Positions 14,239-21,608 of a stretch of DNA of 34,530 nucleotides are shown piece by piece; positions within the stretch are counted from its first letter, which is position 1, and each line of letters begins with the position of its first letter. Source of the DNA: Verrucomicrobiota bacterium (GTDB lineage: Bacteria > Verrucomicrobiota > Verrucomicrobiia > Chthoniobacterales > UBA10450); the NCBI GenBank assembly GCA_003218755.1, contig QHOK01000030.1, forward strand, positions 36,195-70,724, written 5' to 3'. Below the pieces are notes generated by a model. It was not told where the DNA came from. It worked only from the letters and a program-made list of their open reading frames with translations, and did not search any database. The translations under genes were made by a program, and so were the position numbers.

Positions 14239-14838
14239 ATGAAAATTTCTAAACGTGGCGAGTACGCGTTGCGAGCTCTCATTGACCTCGGCATCGCTTC
14301 AGAATTGGGATGGCCGATGCTTCAAATCAGCGAGCTCGCTTCAAAGGAAAAACTGCCCATCAAATTTCTCGAACAGATTTTCACGCAATTGAAAGCGGGT
14401 GGATACGTGTCAAGTAGGCGCGGAAAATTCGGCGGCTACTCTCTCGCTCGGCCGATGAGCCAAATCAAATTCGGCGCCGTTATTCGTCTCATTGATGGCC
14501 CGTTGGCGCCGATCCGTTGCGTCAGCCAAACCTCCTACGCTCGCTGTTCATGCCCCGACGAGATTCACTGCGGGTTGCGATTGTTGATGTTCGACGTGCG
14601 AAACGCCATCAGTACTATCCTGGATCGCTATACTCTCGCAGACATCGTCGAGATCACGCTTCGCAAATATCGGCGCGACAAAGTTACCCCGCCTTTTTTG
14701 CACCGCGCGATTCCGATTACATCGGTGTTGCCCCAACACAAGGAGGCACTTCGCAGCAAGCGAAGAGCCGCGGCACGCAATCGCTTTTCAGGGTCGCCAG
14801 GGAGCGGAACCAACAATCATCCGCCAAAGAGGCGGTGA
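14239..14838 (+). CDS. Rrf2-family transcriptional regulator with cysteine cluster
   Basis: The protein has an N-terminal winged helix typical of Rrf2 (MKISKRGEYALRALIDLG, ISELASKEKLP as the recognition region, and GGYVSSRRGKFGGYSLA as the wing). A cysteine group follows, CVSQTSYARCSCPDEIHC (C-X8-C-X-C-X5-C), spaced differently from the IscR cluster (C-X5-C-X5-C). It could bind an Fe-S cluster or sense thiol or sulfur state. At 199 residues it is longer than common Rrf2 proteins because of a basic, disordered-looking tail from about residue 150. It precedes a porin and an Ssu-type importer, so a role in sulfur-source control, like CymR, is plausible but inferred. Twin dyads upstream are candidate binding sites. 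Confidence 0.85.
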   Translation: MKISKRGEYALRALIDLGIASELGWPMLQISELASKEKLPIKFLEQIFTQLKAGGYVSSRRGKFGGYSLARPMSQIKFGAVIRLIDGPLAPIRCVSQTSYARCSCPDEIHCGLRLLMFDVRNAISTILDRYTLADIVEITLRKYRRDKVTPPFLHRAIPITSVLPQHKEALRSKRRAAARNRFSGSPGSGTNNHPPKRR

Positions 14839-14846
14839 AGGAGGAG
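14838..14846 (+). promoter_or_regulatory. Strong ribosome-binding site for the porin gene
   Basis: AAGGAGGAG lies six bases upstream of ATG 14853 and overlaps the end of the Rrf2 gene. In a window with few Shine-Dalgarno sites it fixes the porin start and rejects the long track start at 14517, which would overlap the regulator. Confidence 0.8.
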
Positions 14847-14852
14847 CGAATC

Positions 14853-16250
14853 ATGTTAGTCACTAACTATTGCTCAATCAGAAAAATTGCTCTGATTGCC
14901 AGCGTACTGGCTGCCATCCAGCCGCTGACTGCGCGGAGCGCTTCGGAAACTGATCGACTGGAGAAGCTCGAGCGCGCGGTGGAGTTGCTCGAAAAACAGA
15001 ATGCGGAACTCAAAGCGGAGGTGAACAGCCTGAAGTCCAAACAGGCTGCGAGTCCGGCCGACGCGAAATTCAAAACCAAGATGATGTATGACGGAAAGAC
15101 GTACGTGGAGAAGGCGATGGTCGAAGAGAAACCGCCGATTTACGTCCAGCAGCGTGGACCGGAACTGAAGCTGGTGCTGGGTGGATTCATTCAGGTGAAT
15201 TTCGAAGACAGCGACGCCTTCGCTTTCAACGGAAATTTTGGTCAAAGCGCAATCAAAGACCGTTTCAGGCTGCGCCGGGCCCGGGTCAATCTAACCGGCG
15301 ATTTTGCGGAGCAATTCGATTTCAAGGTCGAAGGCGATTTTGGCCAGAATGATGGTACCAACAACAACCGCACGGCATTTTCAGGCACAGATATCTGGCT
15401 CAACTGGCATCAATTTCCAGCTGCGCAAATCAAGATCGGCCAATATAAAGCGCCATTCGGATTGGACCAGCTTACTCCAGATACGTCTCTGTACACTATC
15501 GAACGCACTTTGCCGACCGGCGCAATTACACCGGATCGGCAGATCGGCATTGAACTTTGGGGAAAGCCTTTCACCAAGATTTGGCCTGAGCAGAAGGATT
15601 TGCTGACCTATTACGCCGGCATCTTCAACGGAAATGGCAAGAACACGACCGTTAACGACAACAATAACTTCATGTATGTCGGCCGTCTGGAGTCGACCTT
15701 GTTCAAAGACGTTTTCGGCAAGGGTTCGTTTCTCAAGCTTGGCGCTGACGTTCTCAACAGCCGCGATGACAAGGGGACAAATATCTCACAATCAGGGAAC
15801 CTGCTGGTAAACTCCGATGGCTCGCTCTCGCCGTTTACGCTTCCAGGCGCCGATGAAAGAACGGCTTGGAGCGTGGACGCGTGGCTGAAACTGGGCCCAT
15901 TTGATTTAATCGGGGAATACCTCCAGGAACACGTCAACGGTCGCACTGTTAACGGGGTGCCTTCGGGGTTCGCCGACTTTACGACCGACGGGTACTACGT
16001 AACGGCAGGTTATTTCCTGATCCCGAAGAAGCTTCAAGCCATTGTTCAGTGGCAGGATTTAAACCCGGGACAAAAGGGGGACGACGGCCTTTATTCTATC
16101 CTGGGCGGCCTCAACTACTACATCCGCGGAGACGATCTGAAGCTGATGGTCAACTACATTCATACCTGGTCGGATTTCCGCCGGGCGAATCCTGAATTTG
16201 GCCAGGATGAGTTCGATCAAGTCCTCGGTCGCATTCAGGTGATGTTTTAG
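14853..16250 (+). CDS. Phosphate-selective porin O/P-type outer-membrane porin
   Basis: This 465-residue outer-membrane protein starts with a signal peptide (KIALIASVLAAIQPLTARSAS). A short coiled coil follows (LEKLERAVELLEKQNAELKAEVNSLKS), a periplasmic trimerisation-type segment, then a beta-barrel of OprO/OprP type: LKLVLGGFIQVNFEDSDAF, RFRLRRARVNLTGDF, QIKIGQYKAPFGLDQL, TPDRQIGIELWGK, and a C-terminal strand ending in VMF with the usual terminal Phe. It starts 14 bases after the Rrf2 stop codon with a strong ribosome-binding site. Followed by an Ssu-type importer, it probably admits the same anionic substrate (sulfonate, sulfate ester or similar) across the outer membrane; the substrate is inferred. 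Confidence 0.9.
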   Translation: MLVTNYCSIRKIALIASVLAAIQPLTARSASETDRLEKLERAVELLEKQNAELKAEVNSLKSKQAASPADAKFKTKMMYDGKTYVEKAMVEEKPPIYVQQRGPELKLVLGGFIQVNFEDSDAFAFNGNFGQSAIKDRFRLRRARVNLTGDFAEQFDFKVEGDFGQNDGTNNNRTAFSGTDIWLNWHQFPAAQIKIGQYKAPFGLDQLTPDTSLYTIERTLPTGAITPDRQIGIELWGKPFTKIWPEQKDLLTYYAGIFNGNGKNTTVNDNNNFMYVGRLESTLFKDVFGKGSFLKLGADVLNSRDDKGTNISQSGNLLVNSDGSLSPFTLPGADERTAWSVDAWLKLGPFDLIGEYLQEHVNGRTVNGVPSGFADFTTDGYYVTAGYFLIPKKLQAIVQWQDLNPGQKGDDGLYSILGGLNYYIRGDDLKLMVNYIHTWSDFRRANPEFGQDEFDQVLGRIQVMF

Positions 16251-16310
16251 CCGGCCCCGGTTGAAGTGCTCTTCGATTCCTAAACACGTCGTCTATCTCC
16301 CAAATCCCTT

Positions 16311-17276
16311 ATGAAAAAGATAATAGCAGTGATAACTGCAGCGATTCTTTGTTTTGGATCGTTTGCCACTGCAGAACAAAAAATCACAATTCGGTTCGGG
16401 CATTTTCCAAACATCACTCATGCGCAGGGCGTAATCGCGCACGCGCTTTCGCGGCAAGGCAAAGGCTGGTTTGAACACCGCCTTGGCCCGAACGTTGAGA
16501 TTCAGTGGTTCACCTACAATGCGGGGCCATCAGCCATGGAAGCGATCTTTGCCGGATCGCTTGACGTCACCTATGTCGGACCGAGTCCAGCACTAAATGC
16601 GTACTTCAAGTCAAACGGGGAAGAGATCCGTGTGATTTCCGGCGCGGCCAATGCCGGCGCGGCCCTCGTGGTGAAGGCTAATTCGCCTATCAAGACGGCG
16701 GCGGATTTTCGCGGGAAAAAAATTGCAACGCCGCAGCTCGGCAATACGCAGGACATTTCCTGCCGGGCGTGGTTAAAAGCGCAAGGATTCAAGGTCACTC
16801 AAACCGGCGGCGACGTGACGGTGATCCCAACCGCGAACCCGGATCAGATTGGACTCTTTCAAGGCGGCGAGGTTGATGCCGTTTGGACAGTCGAGCCGTG
16901 GGTGACTCGTCTCGAGCGCGATGCGAAAGCGCGCGTTTTTCTCGACGACAAGAATACGATCACTACCTGGCTTGTATCCAGCATGAAGTTCCTCCGTGAC
17001 CGACGCGAGTTCGCTAAGAAAATCGCGGACGCGAATGTGGAACTAACGAAATGGATCCAGCAGAATCAAGCAGAAGCGCAGAAGTTGTTGATCGAGGAAT
17101 TGAAAGAGGAAACGCGAGCTGATTTTTCGCCAGACGCAGTCGCGCAGGCATGGAATCGGATTCAATTCACGAGCGACGTATCCCTCGATTTAGTTGCCAA
17201 ATCAGTGCAGGATGGAAAAGATGCGGGTTTCTTGAAAGGCACAACAGATACCTCCAAGCTGGTCGAAACTCCGTAA
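16311..17276 (+). CDS. ABC transporter substrate-binding protein, SsuA/TauA/NrtA-like
   Basis: This periplasmic binding protein of 321 residues has a signal peptide (MKKIIAVITAAILCFGSFATA). The core matches the sulfonate/nitrate/taurine (NMT1/THI5-like) family: IRFGHFPNITHAQGVIAHAL, the ligand-pocket segment YVGPSPALNAYF, ADFRGKKIATPQLGNTQD, and DAVWTVEPWVTRL. It delivers a ligand to the SsuC-like permease encoded downstream. The ligand could be an aliphatic sulfonate, a sulfate ester or another small anion; the nearby Rrf2 regulator favours sulfur compounds. Its stop codon overlaps the ATG of the ATPase gene (TAATG), supporting coupled translation. Confidence 0.88.
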   Translation: MKKIIAVITAAILCFGSFATAEQKITIRFGHFPNITHAQGVIAHALSRQGKGWFEHRLGPNVEIQWFTYNAGPSAMEAIFAGSLDVTYVGPSPALNAYFKSNGEEIRVISGAANAGAALVVKANSPIKTAADFRGKKIATPQLGNTQDISCRAWLKAQGFKVTQTGGDVTVIPTANPDQIGLFQGGEVDAVWTVEPWVTRLERDAKARVFLDDKNTITTWLVSSMKFLRDRREFAKKIADANVELTKWIQQNQAEAQKLLIEELKEETRADFSPDAVAQAWNRIQFTSDVSLDLVAKSVQDGKDAGFLKGTTDTSKLVETP

Positions 17277-18109
17277 TGCAACGACTCTCCCGCCACCATT
17301 CCTCAGCAGCTGAGGAGCTCGAGGTCATCGCGCCGTCGAAGCTCGCGATCGAGAACGTTTCGAAAAACTTCAAAGGTGCGTCCGGAGCGGTCCTAGCGCT
17401 CGATCGTGTGAGCCTGAATGTCGCTGAAGGTGAATTCGTTTGCCTGGTTGGCGCGAGCGGCTGTGGCAAAACAACATTGCTCAACATCATTGCCGGGCTC
17501 GAAAAACCCGATAGCGGCACAGTGCAGGCTGATGGCAAGTCAATTACCGGCCCCGGCCGCGAGCGGCTCGTCATGTTTCAGGAACCGGCTCTGTTCCCAT
17601 GGCTGAACGTGTTTGGGAACGTTCTATTTGGACTCAAGCTCAAGCCGAATCTGACAAACAAAGATCGGCACGACGTCGCCAAGTACTACCTCGAGCTGGT
17701 CGGTCTCAGTCGGTTCGAGCGCGCCAACGTTCACGAGCTTTCTGGTGGAATGAAGCAGCGTGTATCGCTTGCTCGTGCGCTGGCGCCTAATCCGCGCGTG
17801 CTGCTTATGGACGAGCCGTTTGCTGCTCTCGATGCGCTGACACGTGAGCAACTCTATGGCGATCTCCAGCGAATCTGGAAAGCGCGAAACAAAACAATTG
17901 TTTTTGTTACGCACAACGTGCGCGAGGCAGCTTGTCTCGGCGACCGCGTGATAGTTTTTTCACCACGTCCAGGTCGGATTCGCGAAGAATTTGCTGTGGA
18001 CTTGCCTCGGCCGCGCGACATCAACAGCGTCGACCTTGCGGTTCACGCCACCGAAATTACGAAAGCGCTGAAGAGTCATAGCCAACCGGAGGTCGCAATC
18101 GCAGAATGA
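17276..18109 (+). CDS. ABC transporter ATP-binding protein, SsuB/TauB-like
   Basis: This is the cytoplasmic ATPase that powers the importer. It has Walker A GASGCGKTTLLN, the Q-loop region MFQEPALFPWLNV, ABC signature LSGGMKQRVSLARA, Walker B VLLMDEPFAALD, and the switch His in FVTHNVREA. The ATG at 17276 overlaps the stop codon of the binding-protein gene, so 277 residues are preferred to the 319-residue track ORF, whose first 42 residues lie within the upstream gene. The end overlaps the permease start by four bases (ATGA). No ssuD/ssuE monooxygenase genes are in the window. Confidence 0.93.
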   Translation: MQRLSRHHSSAAEELEVIAPSKLAIENVSKNFKGASGAVLALDRVSLNVAEGEFVCLVGASGCGKTTLLNIIAGLEKPDSGTVQADGKSITGPGRERLVMFQEPALFPWLNVFGNVLFGLKLKPNLTNKDRHDVAKYYLELVGLSRFERANVHELSGGMKQRVSLARALAPNPRVLLMDEPFAALDALTREQLYGDLQRIWKARNKTIVFVTHNVREAACLGDRVIVFSPRPGRIREEFAVDLPRPRDINSVDLAVHATEITKALKSHSQPEVAIAE

Positions 18110-18873
18110 AACGCTTTTTGTTGGCGGCACTCTTTTTTGCTGTTCTCCTGCTGATTTGGGAGGCGTTGTTTCGTGCAAAGATTTGGTCGCCGGTCCTCCT
18201 GCCTTCGCCGCGGCAAGTGGCGGTCTACTTAGAAGGCGCTGCCGTAGATGGAACTCTGGCAAAGGCGACGATTGTTACGATGCGTCGATTGCTCATAGGC
18301 TACATCATTGGCCTTGTTGTAGGGCTGCCGTTGGGATTGCTGACCGCGCGTTGGAAAGTGTGGCAAGACACCATTGGAACGCTAGCCCTCGGTCTGCAGA
18401 CTTTGCCGAGTGTCTGCTGGGTGCCGCTTGCGTTGTTATGGTTTGGACAAACGGAAGCCGCCATGCTTTTCGTGGTAGTAATGGGCACGTTGTGGTCGGT
18501 AGTGATCGCAACGGAAACTGGCGTGCGCCATGTTCCGCCGATTTATCGTCGCGCCGCATTGACCATGGGCTCGAAAAGTTTGCACATATGGTTCAAAGTG
18601 ATTTTGCCCGCAGCGCTTCCGTTTATCGTTAGCGGAATGAAACAAGGCTGGGCATTCGCCTGGCGCTCGCTCATGGCAGCTGAGATTTTCGTGACGATCC
18701 TGACCGGTTTCGGGCTCGGACAGCTTCTACACTACGGCCGTGAATTGAGCGCCATGGAGCAGGTCATCGGCATTATGATTGTCATCGTCGTCATTGGTTT
18801 AATGGCCGATAAAATTTTCTTCTCGCCGATTGAAAAATTCCTGCATCGGCGTTGGGGTACCAGCCAGGCATGA
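18106..18873 (+). CDS. ABC transporter permease, SsuC/TauC-like
   Basis: This inner-membrane permease of 255 residues has about six hydrophobic segments, starting with LLAALFFAVLLLIWEALF. It carries the binding-protein-dependent permease motif around RRAALTMGSKSLHIWFKVILPAALP (EAA-like loop that contacts the ATPase) and ends GIMIVIVVIGLMADKIFF, then SPIEKFLHRRWG, a typical SsuC/TauC C-terminus. It is translationally coupled to the ATPase gene (ATGA overlap) and completes the importer. The gene is intact; a fragment of an unrelated HPr gene follows in the same frame right after its stop codon. Confidence 0.92.
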   Translation: MKRFLLAALFFAVLLLIWEALFRAKIWSPVLLPSPRQVAVYLEGAAVDGTLAKATIVTMRRLLIGYIIGLVVGLPLGLLTARWKVWQDTIGTLALGLQTLPSVCWVPLALLWFGQTEAAMLFVVVMGTLWSVVIATETGVRHVPPIYRRAALTMGSKSLHIWFKVILPAALPFIVSGMKQGWAFAWRSLMAAEIFVTILTGFGLGQLLHYGRELSAMEQVIGIMIVIVVIGLMADKIFFSPIEKFLHRRWGTSQA

Positions 18874-19059
18874 TCTTCAGGCATCTGGCTTGTCACCGCT
18901 GGCGGCCGGTATTCGGCTTCAAGCTTAATCGAGGTTCTACGCGCCAACCTCGATTGCGGGGCTAACGCTACGCTCGAAGCACACGGTGTTGATGCTGAGG
19001 AGGCCGTGGAACAACTACAAAAGCTGCTCGGCCAATTGGACAAGTTCGACGAATCCTAA
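18874..19059 (+). pseudogene. HPr-family phosphocarrier remnant (C-terminal part only)
   Basis: Directly after the ssuC stop codon, in the same frame, 61 codons read like the C-terminal two-thirds of an HPr domain: IWLVTAGGRYSASSLIEVLR, then ANLDCGANATLEAHGVDAEE and AVEQLQKLL before a TAA. The segment SASSLIEVLRANLDCGA corresponds to the Ser46-region helix of HPr, and DAEEAVEQLQKLL to its last helix. The N-terminal part with the phosphorylated His15 region is missing and there is no plausible start codon. It is most likely a truncated pseudogene or a junction scar. The assignment is by recognition and was not tested by search. Confidence 0.6.
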
Positions 19060-19943
19060 CGCAAAGGTCGGGCGACCAGAATTCCGCTGTCGGAGCCGTA
19101 GCGATACAGGTATCTCGAGAGCTGGTCGTCCACCACAACTTTGCCATAATTACTCGGCGAGGAAGCGTGCATGAAATGCAAAACGCCGTCACTTGTGCGC
19201 AACGCGAGGCCGACATGGGCGGTGGAGTAAAGCCCACTTCGATCGCGCGAAATTATTCCGATAATGTCGCCGCTGCGCAGTTTCGGTTCAATTTTGGCGA
19301 CTTGGCTTTTTGGAATTTCATAGAGCGGCCGCGATGAGACGTTCGCTTCCATACGCGCCAGCGGCCCAAGGAGCGAGCGATTCGCGGCGAGATATCGGTA
19401 ATGTCGCCAGCCGGCGGTCATCTCCCGCGCAGAATGGGGGACGCTCTGCCCGCCGAGATCGCGGGTGAGATCGTCCACCAGACCCCTGCGATCATTGTCG
19501 TAAAGCCAGTCTTCCAGGTAATGGAGACGCGAAAGATAATCGCCCGTGCATTCGCCGCCGCGGTACCGGTCGAGTTCGATGTAATGCAACAGACGCTCCG
19601 GAGTCCAGTTCGACTCCGGCTCGTTCAGCATTCGGGCAAAGCCGAGCGCTATCTCAAAAAAGGTCCAGCAATCCACGCCCTGAAAATTTACCGACGGCGA
19701 CTCGATCCGATTGTCGATTTCCAGGGTGAAATGTCTATACCGTGTTCCTACCAACGCTTGTCCGACCGCCGCGGTCCGCTCTCCGACCGGCAAAGCCTTC
19801 CAATTTCCTGCTTTGGCCTTTGCAACGAGTCGGTTGAACTGGTCCTGTCCCTTAAAAATTGTGGTAAATGGCAATCGCGATGTCGATGCTAACGCGACTG
19901 AACAGATCAAACAGAGCGGCACAAAGGCTTTCCAATTTCGCAT
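19056..19943 (-). CDS. DUF1460 domain-containing exported protein (NlpC/P60-like fold)
   Basis: This 295-residue protein has a signal peptide (FVPLCLICSVALAST). The DUF1460 pattern is clear: QALVGTRYRHFTLE, the Cys-containing NFQGVDCWTFFEIAL (candidate nucleophile Cys), SRLHYLEDWLYDN, SGDIIGIISRDRSGL, and the His in STAHVGLALR followed by LHFMHASS. The family is placed near papain-like NlpC/P60 and amidase proteins, so a role in cell-wall or glycan amide cleavage is possible, but the substrate is unproven. Its 3' end overlaps the HPr remnant by four bases on the opposite strand. Confidence 0.85.
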   Translation of the reverse strand: MRNWKAFVPLCLICSVALASTSRLPFTTIFKGQDQFNRLVAKAKAGNWKALPVGERTAAVGQALVGTRYRHFTLEIDNRIESPSVNFQGVDCWTFFEIALGFARMLNEPESNWTPERLLHYIELDRYRGGECTGDYLSRLHYLEDWLYDNDRRGLVDDLTRDLGGQSVPHSAREMTAGWRHYRYLAANRSLLGPLARMEANVSSRPLYEIPKSQVAKIEPKLRSGDIIGIISRDRSGLYSTAHVGLALRTSDGVLHFMHASSPSNYGKVVVDDQLSRYLYRYGSDSGILVARPLR

Positions 19944-20119
19944 GACGCGGACAACTCAACGCGGAATAGAGAAACTTACAAGGTTACAACCTCAAAAAAA
20001 TTAGCCTTGGAACATGAACATCGTGCCTTTCTAACTCTTGTAACTTTCGACACTTCGCGACTACTCGTTCGGGGTAAAGAGTTTTACTTGCGTGAACCGC
20101 ACCTATATCGTCTACCAGC

Positions 20120-21085
20120 GTGGCACTTCGTTTTCCTAAAAAGAGCCGGCGAAATGTTGTTCGCCAAACATCGCGGGATGGTGCGCCTCTTCCACGACTT
20201 CGGGATTCCACTCGCGTCCGGCTGCGTCCACGAGCTGACTGGCATAAGCGCAATTTTCTGACCAGCGTCTTGATCCCCTCGCTTTTCACTAAGCGTTCCG
20301 GTGGTCCCGCGGCTCCGCAATTCCCGAAAATCCGCGAAGGCGAGATCTCCATAACCTGGATCGGTCATGCGTCATTTCTCATCCAAACCCACGAGGTCAA
20401 TATCTTGATCGACCCGATCTGGTCGAAATGGCTCAAGGTGATCAAGCGGTTGAAACAACCAGGCTTCGAAATTCATCATCTGCCTTCGATTGATTTTGTC
20501 CTGGTGACGCATGCACATTTCGATCATCTCGACCGGCGAACGCTACGGCGCGTCGCGGCGGATCAACCGATTGTTGTGCCCATGGGCGTAGGAAACCTGG
20601 TGCATGATCTCGGCTTTCATATCGTGCACGAGCTCGATTATTGGCAAACGGTCGAGCTCGGCCCGCTAAAAATTTCTCTCACCCCTTGCCACCACTGGGG
20701 CGCCCGGTTCCTCGCCGACTTGCATCGCGATTTTGGCGGATTTGTAATCGCTTCGAATGGCCGCACGATTTTTCACTGTGGCGACAGCGCTTACTTTCCC
20801 GGGTTCAAGGAAATCGGCGACCGCTACAAGATCGAGATCGCACTGCTCCCCATTGGCGCTTACGAAGCGCCCACCGGCCGCGAAGTTCATATGAATCCCG
20901 AGGAAGCGGTAAAAGCATTTCTCGAGCTTCGTGCGGAGACTTTGATTCCGATGCATTACGGGACGTTTCGCCTCGGCTTTGAACCGCTCCACGAGCCACC
21001 GCAACGCCTGCTTAGATGCGCACGCTCGCGTGGCATTGAGGAAAAAGTTTTGGTGATGACCGAGGGAAAACCGGTGGTGCTGTGA
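20120..21085 (+). CDS. MBL-fold metallo-hydrolase (NAPE-PLD/UlaG-like)
   Basis: This is a metallo-beta-lactamase-fold hydrolase. It has the metal motif VTHAHFDHLDRRT (HxHxDH), LTPCHHWGARF with a further His, FHCGDSAYFPGF with a bridging Asp, and a final His in IPMHYGTFRLG. The segment ITWIGHASFLIQ and the order of motifs match the group that includes N-acyl-phosphatidylethanolamine phospholipase D and UlaG-like lactonases; the substrate is unknown. The start at GTG 20120 is uncertain because the first 70 residues are basic and unlike the domain, and no ribosome-binding site is visible. Its last codons overlap the GTG start of the four-helix-bundle gene. Confidence 0.82.
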   Translation: MALRFPKKSRRNVVRQTSRDGAPLPRLRDSTRVRLRPRADWHKRNFLTSVLIPSLFTKRSGGPAAPQFPKIREGEISITWIGHASFLIQTHEVNILIDPIWSKWLKVIKRLKQPGFEIHHLPSIDFVLVTHAHFDHLDRRTLRRVAADQPIVVPMGVGNLVHDLGFHIVHELDYWQTVELGPLKISLTPCHHWGARFLADLHRDFGGFVIASNGRTIFHCGDSAYFPGFKEIGDRYKIEIALLPIGAYEAPTGREVHMNPEEAVKAFLELRAETLIPMHYGTFRLGFEPLHEPPQRLLRCARSRGIEEKVLVMTEGKPVVL

Positions 21086-21543
21086 GAAAGAAAACGCCGA
21101 ACGCCCAACATCGAACGCCGAACATTGAATTCGGAAAGTGGCGCGTTGCTGAGCTTCCTGACGGACGATACAAGTTCAAGCGCGAGCACCTGTACGATCT
21201 TGAAGACAGGCTCCTGGAGTTTGCCGCAAATATTATCGAACTCACCGAGTCATTGGAAAATACTCGAGCTGGAAATCACGTCGCCGGACAACTCTTGCGA
21301 TGCGGCACATCATCTCTTTCGAATCACGGGGAGGTTGAAGCAGCAGAATCACGCAGAGACTTCCTTCACAAACTACGGATTTGCCTTAAAGAACTGCTCG
21401 AAACAAAACGGTGGTTGCGACTCGTAGGCCGAGTAAAAAAACTCGGGTCACCCGCAAACTTCACCATTTGCATCAATGAAATCGAACAGCTGATCCGGAT
21501 TTTCGTGGCCAGCATCCGGACCGCTGAGAGAAACGCCAAATGA
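21082..21543 (+). CDS. Four-helix-bundle protein (S23 / intervening-sequence-protein family)
   Basis: This 153-residue helical protein resembles the S23/IVP four-helix-bundle family (TIGR02436 type): FKREHLYDLEDRLLEFAANI, VAGQLLRCGTSSLSNHGEVE, AESRRDFLHKLRICLKELLE, and TKRWLRLVG. Members are found inside 23S rRNA intervening sequences and elsewhere, and are related to Avd of diversity-generating retroelements; their function is unsettled. The first 20 residues (TPNAQHRTPNIE) are encoded by an array of 7-base repeats, and an inverted copy follows the stop codon. The GTG start overlaps the MBL stop codon; a later start after the repeat is possible. The flanking arrays suggest a mobile or duplicated cassette. 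Confidence 0.82.
   Translation: MRKKTPNAQHRTPNIEFGKWRVAELPDGRYKFKREHLYDLEDRLLEFAANIIELTESLENTRAGNHVAGQLLRCGTSSLSNHGEVEAAESRRDFLHKLRICLKELLETKRWLRLVGRVKKLGSPANFTICINEIEQLIRIFVASIRTAERNAK
21090..21132 (+). repeat. Left arm of inverted heptamer-array pair
   Basis: The arm contains five consecutive 7-base units: CGCCGAA, CGCCCAA, CATCGAA, CGCCGAA, CATTGAA, preceded by GAAAA. It matches the reverse complement of 21558-21600 at 36 of 43 positions. It lies within the 5' end of the four-helix-bundle ORF. Confidence 0.8.
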
Positions 21544-21557
21544 TGCTCGCTCCGTCG

Positions 21558-21600
21558 GAGTTTGACGTTCGGCGTTGGACGTTGAGCGTTCGGCGTTTTC
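21558..21600 (-). repeat. Right arm of inverted heptamer-array pair
   Basis: Read on the minus strand it is GAAAA followed by CGCCGAA, CGCTCAA, CGTCCAA, CGCCGAA, CGTCAAA. It mirrors the left arm and starts 15 bases after the four-helix-bundle stop codon. The next gene begins eight bases beyond it. Confidence 0.8.
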
Positions 21601-21608
21601 TGTTTTAG

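Noticed and set aside
14517-14852. N-terminal extension of the porin ORF in the track
   Set aside because: It overlaps the Rrf2 gene in another frame. The signal peptide and the AAGGAGGAG site place the start at 14853.
17150-17275. N-terminal extension of the ABC ATPase ORF
   Set aside because: It lies inside the binding-protein gene. ATG 17276 overlaps that gene's stop codon and gives a normal ATPase length.
21090-21600. Possible CRISPR array from short repeated units
   Set aside because: The units are contiguous 7-mers without spacers and occur as two inverted arrays around a gene, with no cas genes nearby.
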